A DNA stretch of 64,000 nucleotides, taken from the NCBI GenBank assembly GCA_038503035.1, contig JAVSML010001160.1:372001-436000 (forward strand), written 5' to 3'. Origin of the DNA: Crocodylus rhombifer. Its lineage: Eukaryota > Chordata > Crocodylia > Crocodylidae. Shown here piece by piece: positions 9,471 through 21,914 of the stretch. Under the pieces are notes generated by a model. That model was not told the DNA's origin, searched no databases, and saw only the letters and a list, made by a program, of their open reading frames with translations. Position numbers and translations under genes: made by a program. Position 1 is the stretch's first letter, and the number at the start of each line of letters is the position of its first letter.

Positions 9471-12400
9471 AGATGGCTGGTGGTGTATTTGGGAACCTGC
9501 AGACAGGTGACATTTAACATGGCTTGAGAAAGATTCAGGATTCAAGGGGTAGCTCATAGCTGGGGGGTGGGCTTTAGGTTCTGGGATGTCTCCTGGCTTC
9601 AGGGTGCCTTTCAGTGCTAGACTAGGTAGTGGGGTTGCATACACTACTGATGCCCCACCCCTGACACAAACTCCTGTGATTAACCAGGAGGTTTAGAGGC
9701 TCCTAGTTGCACCCCTACTCACCAGCTCTCTAATGTGTGACTGCTCAAAGCTCCTTCTAACATGAAGACTGCTTAATGCTCCACAACACCTAATATAACC
9801 TAAAGGTAACATGTAACTACACCCTGAGCTAGAGCTAAAAACAGCCTGCAGGGCCGTGAAATAGGAAAGACATTACCAGGAGCATCTAATTGCAGAATTG
9901 CAGAAGAAAGGGTACCTTGATTAAAGGAACAATTAAAGACCAGTAAAATGAGAGAGCGTGGCTAACACCTCTGGAATGAGGAGTTTAGAAAGAGTCTAGT
10001 AGATTATAATGAGCCATGAAGTCAATTGACTCCTTCAATACTGCCTGAATAAAAATGCTGTTGCCATCTTCCAAGCATTTGGTTTTAAACTTTGGGTGAA
10101 GCAGGCATCAAAGAAGGGTGTAACTGCACTCCCCCTGAGTCTGCCCTTGTCCAACGACACATGTGAACAATTCCAAAATTAGAACAATAAAACCTTATTA
10201 ATAAGGTCTGGGTACGTTAAAGGTCCGGGTACGTCCTTACTCCCCAAAACCTTATTTCTACAAACTCATATCAACATTTCAAATGTCTGCTTAAATTAGG
10301 GAAAATAATACATTTTTCTGTGTGTCTGGCAACTGTCTTACTTGGAATATTTGCTAATAACGCTATACCACCAGCCATTAAGAAACCACTTGGCAGATAC
10401 ACATCTCTACAAAACAGCTTTATAATTAGGAAACAGAGCTGGTTCCTGGGGGGAAAAGTAAGTTTCCCCAGAAGAGGTTTGAATTAACTGGCAGAAATGA
10501 ACAAAGTGGGATGCATGCAGGCAGGGCCAGACTGTTGCCTGCAGAGGTCAACCATGCAGCTTTGCATGGGACAAATTAAATGCAGGTCTTTACATTCTAA
10601 GTTCAGGGGCTGTCCGGAAAAAGGAATTTTCCTGTTATGACACATTTTGAGCTTTTGAAAAATAAAACCCCACCCCTAGCCAGGATGACAGGTCAAACAA
10701 TCCATTTTTTTTATGGGAGAAAAAATTGTGCAAAAAAAAAATCAATTTAAGGAAAACTGTAACTGAATTCTTGACCTCAATATTGAGGACAACAGCTCCC
10801 TGGCCATCCTAGCTCCCTGGTCCTGCTGGTAGCTCCCTCCTTAAGTGGTCAACTTCTTGGCTCCTAGTCCACACATCTGGCAAGTTGCCAGGCTCCTTGA
10901 GCTGCCAAGGGGCAGCTGCTTCCTAGGATTATTCAGCTCACCACACAACTGGCTCCCTGCACAGTCAGGCTGTCCAGGGAGCTGGGCTGGCCTCTCAGCT
11001 GGTGGGGTAAGCAGACAGCAAGCCAGAGACCCTGGCAGCCCATCCTGCTACCCCACTTGGTTTTCATCAAAAGTTTTAATGGATTCCTAGGGTTCTGTCA
11101 CATATTCTGGGCAGATTGGTATTCAGGCAGAAACTTGATGACCAACTCTTATGGCAACCCCCCTGGAGTGCTAACCAACTCAAACGAAGCCCGGCTCCTC
11201 CTCCTTTCCAAAAGCCACAAGGCAATGCATTCTCCATCCTCAGAAGGGGTAGCACAGGAGACACGCTTCTTACAGTGTGCCAGGGAAATAAGTCCAGAGG
11301 GAAGGAAAGAGTGAGGGTTTTAGTTTTGTGTTTCATTTCTCCCTTCCCCCCTTTTTTCCCTTTAACACAGGTAGGAAAAAGCAGCACTGATTTAGAAAAG
11401 GCAATTGTCTTTTGGGCATACTATTGCTTTAAGTCCATTTTTTAGAGAGAGTAGAAAACAATTGTAAAACACAAATCTCATGGCTGATGGTTCAACGGTA
11501 TCACAAAAAAACTATACAGTAGAGGAGAAGAGACTTTCAGTACTCATGTTTATGAATGGCTTTTAGAGCAGTCAAAACCTGTTATATTTGATGATGGACT
11601 GGACTGTTCACAAGTCGTATTGTTTAACTTTCCACATTTAAGTTTTAATCTTAGTTCAATTAACCATAGGCTTCACTTTTTTGTATTTGGCTGTTCCACA
11701 TGGCTTCTACAGGAAAACAGATTAGATGGGATGTGCACCCTCCCATGTTGGTGCACTGTAAAAATAACTTAGAAAATAAACAGGAAAGCCCACTCCTTTA
11801 AAATACTCTGCGTGTACTGTAATACCTCCAAAAATACATCAGCATTGGATCAAAGCTTTTTATTTTATTTCCCTTGCCTTTGTTATTTTTCTCATTTTTA
11901 CAGCATTTTTATCAACCAGCTTAGAAGGATTTTTGGAAGTGTTCAGTGTCATCTGAGTGTCAGAAAAGGCCACATGAGTGGATTCATACTGCGTTCTTCT
12001 GATACCCTAGAAGATGATAGGTCTTCCCCACAGATACCAATAAGATAAAACAGCACATAAGGGAGGTTGAACTTACATCCCAATTCTAACAACAAGACTG
12101 CTAACTATAATCATAGAATAGTCATTACTTTTTGCACTTGTGTTAATGGAAAAATAGCAGATATTTTTGATACAAATCAGTGCTTCACTTTGCAAATGTT
12201 TTCTCATGCAGCTGTGATTTTGCCCTATTCACCATGAACTCACTGAATCTTTTCCTAAAATATACTCTATGAAAACCACAGACTTACTCAATATTATACA
12301 TCCAATTGCAACAAAAATACAGTTAGCCATAGAGCTAGATTTTGAACTCGTTTACCCTCCTATTAATCCCAAGTAACTCCACTGACCTCAGTGGATTTAT

Positions 12401-12700
12401 TCTGGATTTGTAACTAAATAAAGAATGTGATCTGTAGCACAACTGATCAAGCTTCAAAGCCACATATTTGTGACCTTGTGTGAGCACAAAGGCATTGAAA
12501 CACATTAGTTATATAAGTACCCTGGAGACTGCGCTACATATAAATTCAGTTAGAAACGAACCATATGATAACAACTGAAAGTCTTTTCAGCCCCACCCTC
12601 ATTCAGTGGTTTCTAATATTGTACAACCCAAAGACAGGGGTTCTTTTTCTACATGCTGTAATGTAAGTTACCAACGCGCTTTCAGATCCTGTTTTTTATT
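9471..12700. other. Unrecognised sequence, no gene seen
   Basis: No frame shows recognisable similarity. A GC-rich, repetitive stretch at 10790-11060 and the sequence at 10600-10790 look like transposon debris but show no clear termini. The palindrome at 10192-10235 is listed separately. Confidence 0.5.
10192..10235. repeat. 16-bp perfect palindrome followed by a 13-bp direct repeat
   Basis: ACCTTATTAATAAGGT (10192-10207) is self-complementary. GGTCTGGGTACGT (10205-10217) recurs as GGTCCGGGTACGT (10223-10235). The sequence ACCTTATTTCTA a few bases later echoes the palindrome arm. Function unknown; the cluster may mark a transposon end. Confidence 0.7.
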
Positions 12701-12702
12701 TC

Positions 12703-12770
12703 ACAGAATCATTAAAAGGAACGTGACAAAGGACTATTATGTTATCCAACCCATGCCCCTGCAAAATACC
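12703..12770 (-). mobile_element. Short CR1 3'-end fragment
   Basis: AGAATCATTAAAAGGAACG and ATCCAACCCATGCCCCTGC follow the reversed CR1 tail pattern (tail repeat, then the conserved CCAACCC..CCCTGC segment). Strongly diverged. Confidence 0.45.
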
Positions 12771-12775
12771 CAGAT

Positions 12776-12880
12776 GGCCATTTAGCTCAGTTAGTTAGAG
12801 TGTGGTGCTAATAACACTGATCCTCAGTTGGACAAGATGATCTCTTCAGGTCCCTTCCAGATATGAAATCTATTAAACTT
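12776..12880 (+). mobile_element. SINE: tRNA-Ile(AAU)-derived head joined to CR1-like tail
   Basis: GGCCATTTAGCTCAGTTAG (from 12776) with the anticodon-arm loop CTAATAA (12808-12814; anticodon AAU at 12810-12812) closely matches the 5' two-thirds of a vertebrate tRNA-Ile, including the box A promoter. The T arm is missing. Instead, GATGATCTCTTCAGGTCCCT (12836-12855) and a TATGAAATC-like end follow, which is the CR1 3' tail. A tRNA head plus a LINE tail is the structure of a SINE mobilised by CR1. The missing box B suggests an internal deletion. Confidence 0.65.
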
Positions 12881-12889
12881 TTCCTTATT

Positions 12890-14285
12890 TAATATTATTT
12901 TGCGCAGTCTCCTTTTGCACATACTGAACTGTAAGACCTCTATCACAACTCATTCTAGGAAAACAGCAAGGTCTTTACTACCCCCCTGGCAACTGTTCAA
13001 CAGACTAGTGGTTCTCCCTGTGACACAGTTTTTCACATTCTCCACAATACTCTAGGATGGCACCTTATTGCAGAGCTGACTGTGCTGGGGGCAGGAAAAG
13101 TAAGAACAGAGGAAGAAAAAGTATCCAGCCTTTCTCCCCAGCAAGTGCACCAGAGTGCCCTCAAATACTATCACTGAGCAATTCAAGCATGTTGAACTCA
13201 TCCAGAATACCCTACCCCACAAAAGACTTCCAGCAATACCCATCAGTCCCCATAAAATCTGATCTAGCATTTCCAGGACCCATTTAACAGTTCCCCAGTC
13301 TCAAACTCAGTAATCTCAAGCACTCCCAGCCGTCCACAACAACCAGACTCTCACATCCAGATCTAGTTTCTTGCCATAACATCAACATGAGTCATTTGGA
13401 GCTGTATACAGTTGTGTTTTGGGGTTATACCACATAAATCCAGCTATGTTGGCACTTTGGGTCAGAGAAAAAAATGGGGAACCAGTTTTCAAGATCTTTA
13501 ACACAAATTAATACAGAAATCCCACTGTCCAACCCAGACCATGTTTTGTATACAATCAGGTTCTTTAGCTTGTTCTCCTCTCCAGGTCCTTACCACTAAC
13601 TATTTCTAATACAAGTAGAACAGCTATTTAACTTAGAGGTCTTTTCTGTGAAAATAAAGATGACAATAGTACTCCAGTTATGCTCTTAATAGTGTTACCA
13701 TTGATGTCTAACTCACCAAAGCAACAGTGATAGAATTCTTCCACCAAACAGTAGTTTCTCTAAAACACAAACAAATTTTTAAAAAGCATTAATTTTCCAA
13801 AATAGCACAACCAAAGTCATCCTTATGGACTGTCTGTAATAAGCTAAAAACTCCTTTATAATGTAATATAGAATCCTGTAGTAAAGATAAGATTCTCTAA
13901 GTGAAAAAAATTGAAACCTATTCATTGGAATTGTCCTTATTCACAACCTCTCTACACCAATTAGTTAATTCCATTATTCTTATTTTATGCCCATTTTTGC
14001 ACTTGCTTGGGACAACTATAAATGACTATACAAGTTGCAGGGCATGGAACATCACATTCTATAATTTTTTAACAATAGATTCTATAAAACTGTTATTACA
14101 TTTCTAGTAGGATCTATTGGTTTCATCCCTAGAAAATGCTATAAGATTTTCCCATAAGAGTTTAACAACATCTTTAAAAAAAATTCTTCTCCTTATAGGT
14201 TAGGACTGGGCTGAATATGGTTAGTATCTTACTGGAAACATTACCCTGGAGTGAAGAAGGGAAGGAGAAAGAGTTGACTGTAAGC
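12890..14285. other. No gene recognised
   Basis: Moderately AT-rich sequence. Short open frames at 13057-13287 and 13901-14107 show no recognisable domain. Confidence 0.5.
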
Positions 14286-14292
14286 TGTGTTC

Positions 14293-14714
14293 TCACTGGG
14301 CACATCTACACATGCTATTAAGGTGAAGCAATAAACTTCAGCACTTATCTTGGCGGAGTTTATTGCTCCTGGGCACCATATTTACACACGTGCCTGGGAC
14401 CACAGCATATTAACTCAAGTTGGAGCAGTCCCAGCTAGCAGGTGGTCTGGGGGATCAGTCCACCTATCAGCCCAGGGCTGCTCTGACTCAGCTGCAGAGG
14501 GGCTGGCTGGGGCAGGAGGGTGCTCCAGTGCGGGGCTAGCAGGCAGGCAGTTCCCACACTGAAGCACCAGCCATGTCAGTGTCTACATGTGTAGTGCTGT
14601 GGAGTTAATTAGTTTATTCCACCTTAACAGAGTCATACGTATAGACACAAGACATTTACTGCACAGCTAATTACTCTACTCTGCAATAAATGTCTCATGT
14701 AGATGAACCCACTA
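14293..14714. mobile_element. MITE with GGGYNCATCTACA-type inverted termini, copy 1
   Basis: The left end CACTGGGCACATCTACACAT (about 14294) pairs with the inverted right end CATGTAGATGAACCC (to 14710). The interior has a GC-rich core and paired AT-rich blocks near each end containing ATTTACTGCACAGCTAATTA and AATAAACT. A flank comparison of 14285-14292 with 14715-14722 matches at 6 of 8 positions, suggesting a hAT-type 8-bp duplication; ACT on both sides is the alternative. A copy in the opposite orientation lies at 27077-27480. Confidence 0.7.
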
Positions 14715-14722
14715 TTCTGTTC

Positions 14723-17700
14723 CAGAGGAGATGAGCTGGCATAGATTCTCCCCAAGGATCCATTCTGCTCCTCAGTACCCTTTTTTTTCTAAAAGTTCAT
14801 GAACAGCTCCCTTTCTCTCCGCCACCAAAGGGAAAGTAATTCTTCAACATGCTTATTTTCCAGAAGAAGGCTGATCTATGACTATTTATATGTAATTTAC
14901 TTGATAGTATCAACTGGTTGGGATATTTTAAGATATCATCTTCCACACTTAGGACCAAGATCCATCTAATGTCCTAAAATCCACAGTATTTTATATTTTG
15001 TGGTCATATTGCTGAAGGTCTGTGGCCATTCCTTACTTGCAAATCAAACATCCATTGCTCTAAGGTTGGGTTAGTCAAAAGAATATGAGACGGTTTAATT
15101 CAATAAGCATGATTTTATACAGACGCATGCATGCATGCTGTATCTCATACCACTTTATGAAATTATTAGCAAAGGCAGTGGAACATTTAAAAGGCTTAGG
15201 AGAAACAGGGACATATGTTTTTAGCAGTGGTACATATCAAAATGGAGAGTCAACAAGTGAGAAAGACACAGGGCCCTACAAATGACAATAGCAAAGTAGG
15301 CTGTCATACCAACCAAGAGGGGACACTGGCAGATGTAGACTTGTAGTTTAAGACACAGTCCTATAAAAAACGAGCTCTTAAATTATAGAAAAAAACTTTT
15401 TTAAATCAAATATTAGAGAAACCAGTCCTCTAAGCCAATCAGAGTGCAGCAAGTCAACAGAGGTACAGAAAGCAAATCTCTCTCAGTTCCACCAAGAACC
15501 ATCATGTTAAATGGTCTGATTTTCATTTATACTCAGGGCCCTCAGCAGAGTAAAAGAGTCCCAGTGTAAGAATCAGGCCCAAAGTGTCCAACTTTATTTG
15601 ATGTTAATAAACATATCATTAAATATGACAGAAATGGGATTTCAGTGATACATGGACTTTATATACCAGAAATAACATTGTTTTAATCTAGTCAAGGATG
15701 AGTGTCTCCTGCTGCAAAAATAATCATCTTGGTTTAGCTTTGGCATATATTTTTCTTAAATGCCTGAGCATTTATGTATCAGCAGGAGGCCATTATCCTA
15801 TGACAAGATTCCATTTCACTGATATTACCTCTTCATGATGCCAAGCAGAATGTGTTCCTGTCAGTCAGAGTGCTGGAGAACCAACACTTATTTACAGATC
15901 ATTTTTTTTATATATAGCCAGTAAAAATAACTTCTTCACAAACATATAATCACAGTAAAGATGGATTTCAAAGGATAAACAGAAACAAATGCCCCTTTCC
16001 TAAGCCACTCAAAATATAGCACTTAATTAACGATAATCTGATCAAATGTCACTTCATGGAATTGACTTCCATCCCATAAAACAATTCAAGCTCTAACAGT
16101 TCTTTACTGTACCAAAAATAAAATTGTCTTAATAGGAAGTGAGAAATTCACACAGCATGTGAAGTTCATCTCAACATTTGCTTTTGCTAAATTACTTAGT
16201 TTGGCCTTGGCATTTAGATATGGCAGAAAAGCCCTAACCTGTGGAACTGTTCAATCCCACTAACTTGATCTCCTTATTTGTATCTGGAACTTTTTTTTTC
16301 TTTTACAACAGGCCAGCCTCTTTCTTGAGGAAATGTGGTCTCCATCTGTTGATTAAACTTGTTTTCCCCCTGCTCAGTGAACAAAGGAGACCCTACACAC
16401 ATGGCCCTCCTCTTAGAGAGGGAGAGATTTTCTGTCTCTACAGCACCATTCCTGATCCTATACCTCTGCTGGACCTTGTAGAAGACTCTGCAGGTCCAAA
16501 GATCAACATAGGGGTGAGGGTTCAGACCCAAACTGGCAAGAACCACATGAATCTTATCTTGTCTCAGGCACTAGCCCCATGTATACCTGCAGTAGGTAGA
16601 TCCCCGTCTGGTCAAAAAGGTTTGAAGCAGCTGAGTAGCTTAGACTATTGTTTGTCTGAGCACTGCCAAAAATAATGTCCCAGCCAAACCAGCGAGAACA
16701 AAGAAACTCTTGTGGGTGGTAAATTAAAAAAAATATATCTGAAAATTAAATTTTCCAACAAATACATGACAAAGATAGAAGCACAGTAGCCTGAACTAAT
16801 TGCTTTCAGACAAACCTTGCACAGGAAAGACCCAAAGGTTGGAGTAACAGCCCCATAAGGAACATACATAGGCAGGTACTGAGAAATTAGGAAAAGGAAC
16901 GCAAGTGGTGAAATCAGAATCGCTCTTGTCAATAAGGGATGACATGAACACATGGAAATTGGAGGGATGGAGAGGGCACCATAATGTTTGGTGGTATTAG
17001 GGACTCCAGAACTGGAGGGTAGACATACTGGGGTTATGGAACCAGCTCTGATGGAGTCAGAGGAAACAGATCTAAGGATGCATGTGGAGAGAGCCAATGG
17101 AGCACCCCATCTGTCAAGTCACCAGCAAAATCTCTTTCTTTTCTGTTCTCAGCTACAACTCTGCTTCCTCCAAATGCCATCCCTGATCCCCAGCCACCTG
17201 CAGATCTCAAAAAGGAAGAAATGTGTATGGGAGGAGTTGTACTCCAGCAGACCATAGGAGGAGCACAGCTCAGCTCTGCTCCAGTCCACCATTCTCCTAG
17301 TTCACCATTCTTTCCCTCTCAGAAACACCATTCTCCCAGTGCCCAGTCTGACCTTAAGAAAATGCAAAGTGAATTTTTGACATAACTTAATTCAGAATTA
17401 AGTTTCATCAGTAAAAGGAGTTGATACATCATTAAAAACACTCAAGGAAATAAAGAAACCACGAGTTAAAAATTCTATGATCTCTTGATGGTAAAACACA
17501 GGAGTGAGGGTTGTCAGGGAATTTCCTTGAATTTCAGAGCCTGCATTGACAGGAAATACATTTGAACAACCTCCTGCCTAAGTAAGGTTTGATGTGTGTG
17601 CCTGGGTGTGTTATGTAATATATCAAAAGCAATGCAAGTATTTCTGTGTTTCCTGTATTTGATGACTTTCTCCCAGATCTTTTTTTGTCTATTTAGAGTG

Positions 17701-18480
17701 TAAGCTCTTCAGAGCAGACTCTCCCTCTTGTGTTGTGTTTGTATGTTGCCTTGCACAATTCTAATAAAAACAGTAATCAACAAGGTAAGATACAAGCATT
17801 TTGTATACATGTATGGAATGATTTCCAAAGCAAGTGAGATCAACAAAAATATAATAAGAACATTTAAAGAACATACTGCATAGCTACTGGAACTACTCAG
17901 ATGCATACCAGCAGTGTTTCCATCCGCATACATATTTTATGTTCTTTTTGGAATAGGTTTTTCTGCTCTTGCTTTTTCCATTCAGTCGCTGTTACAGGCC
18001 TCACTGTCATGTCACTTTTATGTCCCTGTCTTCTTTTTCCTTTCCTCTTTATACTCCGTCACATTCTTTTCTTAACCTCTTTATCCTCTTTCCATTCTGC
18101 TTCTATGCCCTCAGTTGTGACACTCCATCCTTTCCTGGATCAGCCTCTCACCTCTGCATTACCTTGCTCAGCAAAAAACACGACTCCAAGCAGCTCAAAC
18201 AGCTCAGCTGATTGTAGCTTCCAGTTGCTAGGTAACATCTCCCCCTCACTTTGTTGTGCAGCCTGGTTGCCTGGCACCTCCTCTGGGTGCAGGCCCAAGT
18301 CTCAGGATGAGGATTCTTCCATATAGGGGACTCAAACAAAGTCCATGTATCACTGAAATCCCACGCATGCACATGCCCAAGCCTGCTGGGCAAAGCTCAA
18401 CCCTGAACCCCAAGGGAGATGGAGCTCATTCAGCATCTTTTAAAAGATGTGAAGCTCTTTTTAGAGAATTAAAAGCTACA
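14723..18480. other. No gene recognised; includes short repeats
   Basis: Contents seen are a GCAT run (15124-15138), a CACCATTCT motif repeated three times (17288-17335), and a T/C-rich stretch (17940-18130). The open frame of 144 codons at 16241-16675 shows no domain and is judged a chance frame. Confidence 0.5.
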
Positions 18481-18531
18481 GGTATACAAGGATGTAGGTT
18501 GTAGCTGTGTAAGGACATAGGCAGACAAGGT

Positions 18532-18583
18532 TATTTGGGTAAATCCGATTGGTCTAATAAAAGATATCGGATTTACCCAAATA
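18532..18583. repeat. Perfect 18-bp inverted repeat with 16-nt loop
   Basis: TATTTGGGTAAATCCGAT (18532-18549) is the exact reverse complement of 18566-18583. The loop contains TGGTCTAATAAAAGAT. That loop motif recurs as TGGTCCAATTAAAGAT at about 19088-19103, just before the CR1 that starts at 19106, so it belongs to an interspersed repeat family and the hairpin may be two head-to-head pieces of it. Confidence 0.9.
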
Positions 18584-18599
18584 CCCTTGTGTACATATA

Positions 18600-19105
18600 C
18601 AAGAAAATGGATCACCCTACTTTTATCTTCTATGGAGATGCAGCCATCTCTGTGATCAAAAGCGATAGCCACCATCACAGTACACAGAACTCTATAGTTT
18701 AATATGCATACTCAAGACTAACACAAACCTCACCCAAACATAATTCTAAGTAGACATTATTGCCTTTAGACTTTGCAGCTAGAGATGATTGAATTTTTCT
18801 TTAGCTATTTACAACCTCAACAATGTAAACCATATTCATATTACATACACACCCACCATTTTAAAAGAATACAATCTAGATTACAAAGTTAAGTACATAC
18901 AACATTAGGGCATTACAGATTTTAGTGTTCTTTATGTCCACCTTTGGCACTGAATGAGACAAGGTCCTGGGATCTTTAAAAAGCTATGCTTCAGTTTAAC
19001 TTTAGGAGCCTGGTTCCTTTTGATCAGAGACCTGAGGCAGAATGTCTTGCATTCAAATCTTGTCTAACTTTATCCCAACTACATAGCTGGTCCAATTAAA
19101 GATAT
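18600..19105. other. Short stretch before CR1 with repeat-family motif
   Basis: No gene is seen. The end of the stretch carries the TGGTCCAATTAAAGATATTA motif also found in the loop of the upstream hairpin. Confidence 0.5.
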
Positions 19106-20728
19106 TACCCAGGGGAGGCACACTTAGGCCAAGGGTTAGTGAGGAACTAGTTAGGGAACTTCTGGAAGGACTGGATGTATTCAAATCAGCTGGTCCGGAT
19201 GATCTCCACCCTCAAGTACTGAGGGAATTGGCTGTGGTCATTGCGGGACCCCTGGCACGGCTTTATAAGCAATCATGGTGCTCTGGTGTGGTGCCAGAGG
19301 ACTGGAAGAGGGCCAACGTGGTTCCCATCTTCAAAAAGGGGAGGAAGAAGGACCTGGGAAACTATAGGCCAGTTAGTCTTACCTCAATCCTGGGCAAGCC
19401 TTTTGAGAGAATTATTCTGGCACGTCTACAAGGGGCCAGCAGGGGAGATTATACTTAGGGGCAACCAACACGGGTTCATTAGAGGCAGGTCCTGTCAGAC
19501 CAACCTGGTGGCTTTCTATGACCAGGTCACCAAATCTTTAGATGCAGGGGTAGCAGTGGACATAGTCTTCCTGGACTTTCAGAAGGCCTTCAACACTGTC
19601 TCTTACCCTGTTCTCATTAAGAAACTGGGGGACTGTGGTGTCGACACCTACACAGTCAAATGGGTCGCCAACTGGTTGGAGGGCCGCACCCAGAGGGTGG
19701 TAGTGGATGGGTCCTTCTCAACCTGGAAGGACGTGGGCAGTGAGGTTCCGCAGGGCTCGGTCCTTGGGCCCGCAATGTTCAACATCTTCATCAGTGACTT
19801 GGACGAGGGGGCAAAAAGCACCCTGTTCAAATTTGCTGATGACACTAAGATGTGGAGGGAAGTGGGCACACCAGAAGGGAGGAATAGGCTGCAATCGGAC
19901 CTTGACAGATTACTGGGGTGGGCGGACAAGAATAGGATGGGATTCAACACTGACAAGTGCAAGGTGCTGCACCTGGGGAGGAAGAACCAGCACCATACCT
20001 ACAGGCTGGGGAACTTGCTTCTTGTCAGTACAGAGGCAGAAAAGGATCTTGGAGTCATCATTGATGCCAAAATGGACGTGGGCCAGCAGTGTGGGGATGC
20101 AGTCAGGAAGGCCAACCGCACCTTGTCATGCATCCACAGATGCATCTCAAGCAGATCCAAGGAGGTGATCCTCCCCCTCTATGCGGCACTGGTCAGGCCG
20201 CAGCTGGAGTACTGCATCCAGTTCTGGGTGCTGCACTTCAAGAGGGATGTGGACAACATGGAGAGGGTCCAGGGGAGGGCCACTTGCATGATCAGGGGGC
20301 AGCAGGGCAGGCCCTACGAGGAGAGGCTAAGGGACCTGAACCTGTTCAGCCTCCACAAAAGAAGGCTGAGGAGGGATCTAGTGGCCTGTTACAAATTAGT
20401 CAGAGGGGACCAGCAGGCATTGGGGGGGAGTCCCTGTTCCCCCAAGCACTACCATGAGTATCTTGGAATAAGGGTCACAAGCTGACAGAGGGTAGATTCT
20501 GGCTAGATATCAGGAGGCACTACTTCACGGTCAGGGCGGCTACGATCTGGAACCAACTTCCAAGAGAAGTAGTTCTGGCTCCTACCCTGGGGGTCTTTAA
20601 GAGGAGGCTAGATGAACACCTTGCTGGGGTCGTTTGACCCCAGTATTCTTTCCTGCCATGGCAGGGGGTCGGACTCGATGATCTGCTCAGGTCCCTTCCA
20701 ACCCTACAAACTATGAAACTATGAAACC
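19106..20728 (+). mobile_element. CR1 LINE, 5'-truncated, relatively young
   Basis: The copy starts inside the reverse-transcriptase region (GGGGAGGCACACTTAGGCC, shared with the CR1 at 40497) and runs to the CR1 3' tail, with GGACTCGATGATCTGCTCAG then the terminal ACTATGAAACTATGAAAC (20711-20728). It keeps a long open frame, so it is among the least decayed CR1 copies here. No target duplication was recognised, as is usual for CR1. Confidence 0.93.
19140..20640 (+). pseudogene. CR1 ORF2 reverse transcriptase, partial, frameshifted
   Basis: The first part (to about 19430) reads VVPEDWKRANVVPIFKKGRK and YRPVSLTSILGK in one frame. The frame then shifts, and about 350 codons follow to the stop at 20483-20485: HGFIRGRSCQTNLVAFYDQV, motif A FLDFQKAF (Asp at 19574-19576), motif B PQGSVLGPAMFNIF, catalytic FADD at 19832-19843, the AEKDLGVIIDAKM segment and LVRPQLEYCIQFW. 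The last part (DIRRHYFTVRAATIWNQLP, REVVLAPTLG) is in a third frame. All three catalytic aspartates are present, but the endonuclease is missing and at least two frameshifts break the frame. Confidence 0.9.
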
Positions 20729-21222
20729 CTAAGAAAGCCTTGCCTCTCCAACTATTCTATCTAATGCATTTGCAAAGGATGACTGAATAAAGGCATCTAC
20801 ATATCTGGCCTTTTCTAACATCTGAGTTCCATTCTCTACAACCTAAATAGCATATTTGTAAGGCAGAGTTTTGTATGCTATTTCCTTGGGGTATTTTTAT
20901 TTTCTGCACAAAGGTACAAACAAATTCTATTCTGTGCTACTCTAACAATCTCTTTATCATGCAGGGTTTAGAACATGAGTGTTCAGCATATAATTACACC
21001 ACCTAAGAGACAAAGCTAATTATGTTAGCTGGCAGCAGCAAGAGGATTATTGTCCCAAGCATAAGCAGATCCAGGACTGCAGTGACAGAGGTGCAGCCAC
21101 ACTCACTTTGACAATATGGCACAAACCCAGTGAAGACAACTCCTTGTGCATGCACAACACAACTGAAGGAGGTGTAGTCACACCCCCCTCACCAAGATCC
21201 TGTATGGCAATGAGCACTAGGG
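20729..21222. other. No gene recognised
   Basis: No conserved frame, terminus or RNA gene was recognised in this stretch between a CR1 and a MITE. Confidence 0.5.
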
Positions 21223-21414
21223 CTGGGGACAGAAGTTACACATAAACTGGTTTAAGTGATCAGAAACTGGTTTAAACCTGTAACAGATCCGAAGTTCAGT
21301 GCACATAAACCAGTTTCAAAATGGCCAAAACTGATTTAAGATAAATTTGATTTTGAACGTAGTATCAGACTTAACTGGCTGGGGTCAAACCAGTTTATGG
21401 AACTTCTGTCCCAG
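21223..21414. mobile_element. Short MITE with 25-30 bp inverted termini
   Basis: CTGGGGACAGAAGTTACACA then TAAACTGGTTTAA at the left end matches the reverse complement of the right end (AAACCAGTTTATGGAACTTC then TGTCCCAG). Internal AAACTGGTTTAA motifs repeat. About 192 bp, with no coding capacity. The target duplication is not clear. Confidence 0.7.
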
Positions 21415-21914
21415 ACTCCTTCCTGGTTTAAGTTAAATCATGGTCCCCCAACAATCCAGTATGCTTTGCAGCCCTGGGATGGACCATGCTCCAGAGAACA
21501 GGGTTGGCCCTGCCCTCTGCTCCCTAGATAAAGCAGTGAGGGTTGGCTGACAAGGGGATGGGGGGTAGGAAACCTGGCTGCGGGTGGGAAGGGGGGTGGC
21601 AGCCCCTGCCAGACCTTTCCCACCTGGAGTGGAAGGGGTGGGGATGTGGGTAGGTGTGTGGGATAGGGCAACAGCCTGAGAGGGACTGCCCCCCTCCAGG
21701 AAAGCCCCTGCTGAGGTCTGGGGGTCTTAGAGGGGCTATAATCCTCCCATCCCCAGCTCCCTGTGCTACCCACACCCCCTGCTGTCTGCTGGAGCAGGGT
21801 GCAGGGCACAGGCAAACAACAGCCGGAGAGGGACTGCTTCCCCTCCAGCAAACCCTAACTGGAGGCTGGGGTCTAGGAGGGGCTTTAACCCCTGCTTCCC
21901 CAGATCAGTATGCT

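Noticed and set aside
16241..16675. 144-codon open frame
   Set aside because: No recognisable domain, an overlapping minus-strand frame of similar length, and no splice or regulatory context; judged a chance frame.
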